Positions 61,060 to 64,000 of a stretch of DNA of 64,000 bases are shown here, one piece after another. This DNA comes from Bog-756 sp052326605 (GTDB taxonomy: Bacteria; Actinomycetota; Acidimicrobiia; Acidimicrobiales; RAAP-2): the NCBI GenBank assembly GCA_052326605.1, contig JBKQMB010000095.1, forward strand, positions 124,001 to 188,000. Reading direction: 5' to 3'. Positions within the stretch are counted from its first letter, which is position 1. Every line of letters begins with the position of its first letter. The translations under genes were made by a program, and so were the position numbers. The notes beneath the pieces were generated by a model. It was not told the DNA's origin. It saw nothing but the letters and a program-made list of their open reading frames with translations, and ran no database searches.

Positions 61060-61881
61060 ATGGCCAGTAAGCGTGCCCAAATCTGGATCGCCCTGCTAAT
61101 GGTGCTCGGAATGGGACTGTTCGTCACTTCGTGCAGTTCGAGTTCGGGGTCGAGCAAAGCACCCGCGCCAGTTCCTGTTCTCCATGTCCTAGTGACCAAT
61201 GACGACGGTGTGGGCGCACCAGGGATCGACGCCGCGGTCCAAGCTCTTCGCTCACTGCCCGACACACAGGTCACCGTCGTGGCGCCTTTCACGAACCAAA
61301 GTGGCACTGGTTCCAAGACCACTCCGGGGACGCTCACGGTAACCACCGCCACGACGGCCAGTGGCTACCCGGCCAAGGCTGTCCATGGATATCCGGCAGA
61401 CACTATTGCGTGGGCCGTGACTGACCACGGCGTTTCACAGCGACCGGACCTGGTGGTGTCGGGGATCAACTTCGGCGAGAACATCGGACCGCTTGCTGAC
61501 GTCTCCGGTACGGTCGGTGCTGCACGGGCAGCTCTCGCTCTAGGCATTCCCGCACTGGCCGCCAGTCAGGGTGTCGACAATGGACTATCACCGATCTTTG
61601 CACAAGGGGCGCGTCAGCTGGTGATGTGGGTGCAGGGCCATCGCTCGAAACTCGTTGCTGATGGTGGCAGAGGAGCAACTGACTCCGGCTTGTCGGGCAA
61701 CCTGAATGTACCGTCGTGTGCCAACGGCAACATTCGTGGTCCGGTCGAAGTTCCATTAGCCAGCAGTCTTGCCGGACTGAATATCGGCACAGTTGATTGC
61801 TCGAGTACAGCGACCGCTCCCGCAAACGACGCCGAGGGATTCGTGGAAGGTTTCGCGGTGATCTCACCCCTAGCTGCTTGA
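61060..61881 (+). CDS. SurE-like 5'-nucleotidase, secreted lipoprotein form
   Basis: A 273-residue protein with a signal peptide ending in the lipobox-like FVTSC, then a SurE fold: LHVLVTNDDGVGAPGIDAAVQALR (metal Asp pair), VVAPFTNQSGTGSKTT (metal Ser), AVHGYPADTIAWAV and DLVVSGINFGENIG (metal Asn). The later part (LNVPSCANGNIRGPVEVPLA, DCSSTATAP) matches secreted SurE-type phosphatases rather than the cytoplasmic enzyme. It would release phosphate from nucleotides outside the cell. ATG 61060 follows GGGGAG. Confidence 0.87.
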   Translation: MASKRAQIWIALLMVLGMGLFVTSCSSSSGSSKAPAPVPVLHVLVTNDDGVGAPGIDAAVQALRSLPDTQVTVVAPFTNQSGTGSKTTPGTLTVTTATTASGYPAKAVHGYPADTIAWAVTDHGVSQRPDLVVSGINFGENIGPLADVSGTVGAARAALALGIPALAASQGVDNGLSPIFAQGARQLVMWVQGHRSKLVADGGRGATDSGLSGNLNVPSCANGNIRGPVEVPLASSLAGLNIGTVDCSSTATAPANDAEGFVEGFAVISPLAA

Positions 61882-61965
61882 TCATGGATCGCTAGTGGTC
61901 GTGTCGTGGACCGAAGGCCCGCCCCTAATTTGAATTGATGGCGAATCTGCTTGCCTGGGTTCGTA

Positions 61966-61987
61966 GGGTGCTCTCATGAGAGCACCC
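61966..61987. repeat. Perfect 22-bp palindrome
   Basis: Arms GGGTGCTCTCA and TGAGAGCACCC meet with no spacer. It lies in the 61882-62232 gap, which holds no supported gene. It could be an operator, a recombinase site or the end of a lost mobile element. Confidence 0.85.
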
Positions 61988-62000
61988 CCGTCCCGGCGTT

Positions 62001-62030
62001 CAGTCGGTCAGTCGGTCAGTCGGTCAGTCC
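62001..62030. repeat. 8-bp tandem repeat, three copies and a part
   Basis: CAGTCGGT three times (62001-62024) then CAGTCC, 14 bases after the 22-bp palindrome. Confidence 0.9.
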
Positions 62031-62232
62031 ACAAACGTGACAGGCGGCCAGAAAGCATTGAAGCGTCGGACCGCCCCGAGGCGGCCCGTGGTCCACGGAA
62101 CGTTCATACCGCCGGATAAGTGATCGTCGTTGTCTTCATCGGTCCCCATCAGAGGGCACCAGGCCGACTGTTAGGTGTCTTGCGCAAAGCGGCAAATGGG
62201 TGCTGGGGCCCCCGGGGTTGGGTATCCAGGTG

Positions 62233-62400
62233 TTACGACGCCCGGAGGTGGCAGTACTCCGCGTCTGACCAGTCGCGATTGCAATCACGGCACCGCCAGC
62301 TCGACCCATTGCCGGAGATCCGAGCTGAGCGCACGATCAGTTTCGGCACCTCCTGCGATCCACAATGGGGACAGATACGAAACGCTTCAGGTTCGCTCAT
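62233..62400 (-). CDS. Small zinc-ribbon protein
   Basis: A 55-residue protein with two knuckles: RICPHCGSQEVPKL and WRCRDCNRDW (four Cys), the plan of a zinc ribbon like those in transcription or recombination factors. ATG 62400 follows GGAGG with seven bases between. No closer match recognised. It lies next to the decayed IS3 element in the lower-GC region. Confidence 0.65.
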   Translation of the reverse strand: MSEPEAFRICPHCGSQEVPKLIVRSARISGNGSSWRCRDCNRDWSDAEYCHLRAS

Positions 62401-62580
62401 TCGCCGGCCTCCGACTCGGTAGCTGCGTGTTGCTCCGGACTCTACGAACTGAATCGGCAGTAGCGCTGAGATCTTTAGCAAGCTGGTCAACTGAGCGGGA
62501 TTTCGCAACGACTGGCTGCTCTGAGGTTTTGGCTTCACCTTGACGCGTCCAGGCAGCGAGAGCTGGGCGCCGGGCTCCCC

Positions 62581-63264
62581 CCGGTTTGACGGACATCCAC
62601 CATCAGGGCACAGGCCCGAAAAGGATGTCCGAATCGGAGACCATGGAACGCAAGAATCCCCGTGGCCGGCGAACGGCCCGGTCTGACGACCGGGGAACGG
62701 ACCGTGCTCTCCAGCTGCGCCGGGAGAACCGGGCCCTGCGTGAGGACAACGTGACACGCAAGCGAGCCACGGCTCTCTTTGCCCGGGAGATCCGATGAAC
62801 GCGGCCATTGCATCGAGGCGGAGCAAGCTGCAGGCCACGGTGCGACGAACGCCTGTTGCCTGCTCGTGGCCGACGCATTCACCGTGGCGTTCCGCAATCG
62901 CAACCCGGTGGAAGGCCTGGTCACCCACTCGGACCGGGCCGTCAGTACACGAGGGCCGACCACGGCAAACCGGCCCGGCTGAACGGCGTCCACTTGTCGA
63001 TCGGGCACAAGGGCGAATGGCGGGGACAACGCCGTGGCCGAGAGCTACTTTGCCACGCTCAAGCGTGCCCTGATCGAGCCCCGAGCCTGGCCGACCCGCA
63101 AGGGACTGCACCCGGCGGTGTTCGACTTCATCGAGAGTTGGTACAACCTCCGCCGGCTTCACAGCTCGCTCGACTACTGCAGCCCCGCCGCGTGGGAAGC
63201 TCTACATCGCGAGTCCAACCGCCTTGCGGCATGATCGACACAAGCAACCTGTCCGTCGAACCGG
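62581..63264 (+). mobile_element. Decayed IS3-family insertion sequence
   Basis: Terminal inverted repeats CCGGTTTGACGGACA (62581-62595) and, complement, CCGGTTCGACGGACA (63250-63264) match at 14 of 15 bases. Between them are fragments of OrfA (end) and OrfB (integrase core) in shifting frames. About 690 bases remain of an expected 1.2-1.3 kb, so the element has lost internal parts and cannot move itself. No clear target duplication was identified. Confidence 0.85.
62586..63234 (+). pseudogene. IS3-family transposase fragments
   Basis: The end of OrfA is seen at about 62700-62798 (LRRENRALREDNVTRKRAT, the leucine-zipper tail). The OrfB DDE core follows in pieces: PVEGLVTHSDRA near 62910-62945 (second Asp), NGVHLSIGHKGEW in a shifted frame, and NAVAESYFATLKRALIEPRAWPT...FDFIESWYNLRRLHSSLDYCSP (Glu, C-terminal) at 63034-63234. 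The N-terminal half of OrfB is missing, and at least two frame changes separate the rest. Confidence 0.85.
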
Positions 63265-63330
63265 ATCAAGCCCAGTCGGCATCCGTGACGTGAGGCTCGT
63301 AAGGGTTGACCGGGCAGGTGGGAGAGGCAC

Positions 63331-64000
63331 ATGAGAGCAGTGGTGTTCGAGGACACGAGGCGGGTGGGGGTCGAACAGGTCCCGGACGCGGTGATCGAAG
63401 CGCCCACCGATGTGGTGGTGCGGATCACGTCGAGCGCCATCTGCGGCACCGACCTCCACATGTACGACGGGCGTGTCGGCGCCAACCCGGGCCTCGTGCT
63501 CGGCCACGAGCCGCTCGGTGTCGTCGAATCGGTGGGCAAGGCCGTCTCGATGGTGAATCGGGGGGATCGGGTGGTCGTGCCGACCCACCTGTTCTGCGGG
63601 GTTTGCGTGAACTGTGCCCGAGGTCTTTCGGCCGCGTGCCTTCGGGTCCGCCCCGGAGAATTCGGAGCAGCATACGGCTATGCAGGGATGGGACCCTACC
63701 GGGGCGCCCAGGCCGAGCTGCTGCGTGTGCCATTCGCCGACGCCAATTGCGTCTTGTTGCCCGGCGAGCCCGGCGATGCCCACGAGGACGACTTCGTCCT
63801 GCTGGCCGACGCCTTCGTCACCGGATGGCACGCAACCGAGCTCGCCGGGGTCTCCCCCGCCTCCACCGTGGCCATCTTCGGTGCCGGGGCGATCGGCCTC
63901 CTCGCCGCCCATTCCGCCGTCCTCAGGGGCGCTGCGGAGGTCTATGTGGTCGACCGCGTGCCGGAACGGCTTGACAAGGCAGGTGAGCTGGGAGCGGTGC
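63331..64000 (+). CDS. Zinc-dependent alcohol dehydrogenase, 5' part
   Basis: At least 223 residues, running off the right edge. A medium-chain dehydrogenase like the glutathione-independent formaldehyde or threonine dehydrogenase group: SSAICGTDLHMYDG (zinc Cys and Asp), LVLGHEPLGVVESVG (zinc His, Glu), a structural-zinc-like CGVCVNCARGLSAAC, LLADAFVTGWHATELAG and FGAGAIGLLAAHSA for NAD. ATG 63331 follows GGGAGAGG. The alcohol substrate is unknown. Confidence 0.9.
   Translation, partial: MRAVVFEDTRRVGVEQVPDAVIEAPTDVVVRITSSAICGTDLHMYDGRVGANPGLVLGHEPLGVVESVGKAVSMVNRGDRVVVPTHLFCGVCVNCARGLSAACLRVRPGEFGAAYGYAGMGPYRGAQAELLRVPFADANCVLLPGEPGDAHEDDFVLLADAFVTGWHATELAGVSPASTVAIFGAGAIGLLAAHSAVLRGAAEVYVVDRVPERLDKAGELGAV

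Overview
The DNA is GC-rich (roughly 70%) with short intergenic gaps, many GTG starts and 4-base stop/start overlaps. Together with a mycofactocin operon, a DHA2-type efflux pump, an Rpf-like lytic enzyme, MMPL and GabT this points to an actinobacterium. The gene mix (mycofactocin with old-yellow-enzyme partners, an NDMA-type alcohol dehydrogenase, hopanoid-type HpnA) would suit Acidimicrobiia or a relative, but that placement is inference from gene content only.

Layout. 1-7.2 kb: end of an FtsX-like permease, an Rrf2 regulator, a DHA2 efflux pump, then a leftward acyl-CoA thioesterase / acyl-CoA ligase / YihY operon facing two SRPBCC genes. 7.3-11.7 kb: leftward operon of an aminotransferase (HpnO-like), HpnA-like epimerase, RpiB and an MTA/SAH-type deaminase, with a 28-bp tandem duplication at the hpnA/rpiB junction. 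11.9-12.7 kb: two coupled small ORFs and then a standalone structured RNA with its own -10, a DosR-like box centred 42.5 bases upstream of the predicted start, a 9-codon ORF with a strong Shine-Dalgarno sequence, and a hairpin terminator. 12.8-14.4 kb: lipoprotein carboxylesterase.

14.5-30 kb is the centrepiece: a zinc alcohol dehydrogenase of the nicotinoprotein type and mftR on the minus strand, divergent from a tightly packed 13-gene operon: mftA, mftB, mftC, OYE/FadH oxidoreductase, mycofactocin-type SDR, second OYE/FadH oxidoreductase, ETF alpha, FixC-like flavoprotein, FixX-like ferredoxin, ETF beta, mftE, second SDR, mftF. No mftD and no mftG are present. The operon reads as cofactor synthesis (A,B,C,E,F), cofactor-using dehydrogenases (SDRs, ADH) and an electron outlet (OYE -> ETF -> FixCX -> quinone) in one transcript.

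30-33.9 kb: two related membrane coiled-coil proteins, one fused to a GH43-type beta-propeller, an Rpf-like lytic enzyme with a long unexplained leader, and a cold-shock protein. 34-41.6 kb: a DUF998-like membrane protein, a TAP-type hydrolase, an MFS pump, then a leftward redox operon (Ser/Thr-rich membrane peptide, ApbE, haem-type membrane subunit, NuoF-like, ferredoxin). 41.9-48.1 kb: an OmpR-type two-component pair and a cell-envelope glycosyltransferase pair, the second interrupted by an in-frame TGA; matching 11-bp-spaced direct repeats lie before the regulator and before the glycosyltransferases. 48.3-59 kb: acyl-CoA dehydrogenase, a PIG-V-like membrane enzyme, GabT, a small membrane protein, a protein phosphatase, MMPL, aldehyde dehydrogenase and a secreted esterase.

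59.1-63.3 kb is different: lower GC, small unrecognised ORFs, a secreted SurE-like lipoprotein, a perfect 22-bp palindrome, short tandem repeats, a small zinc ribbon gene and a decayed IS3-family element. The window ends inside a zinc-dependent alcohol dehydrogenase. No rRNA, tRNA or CRISPR array was seen.
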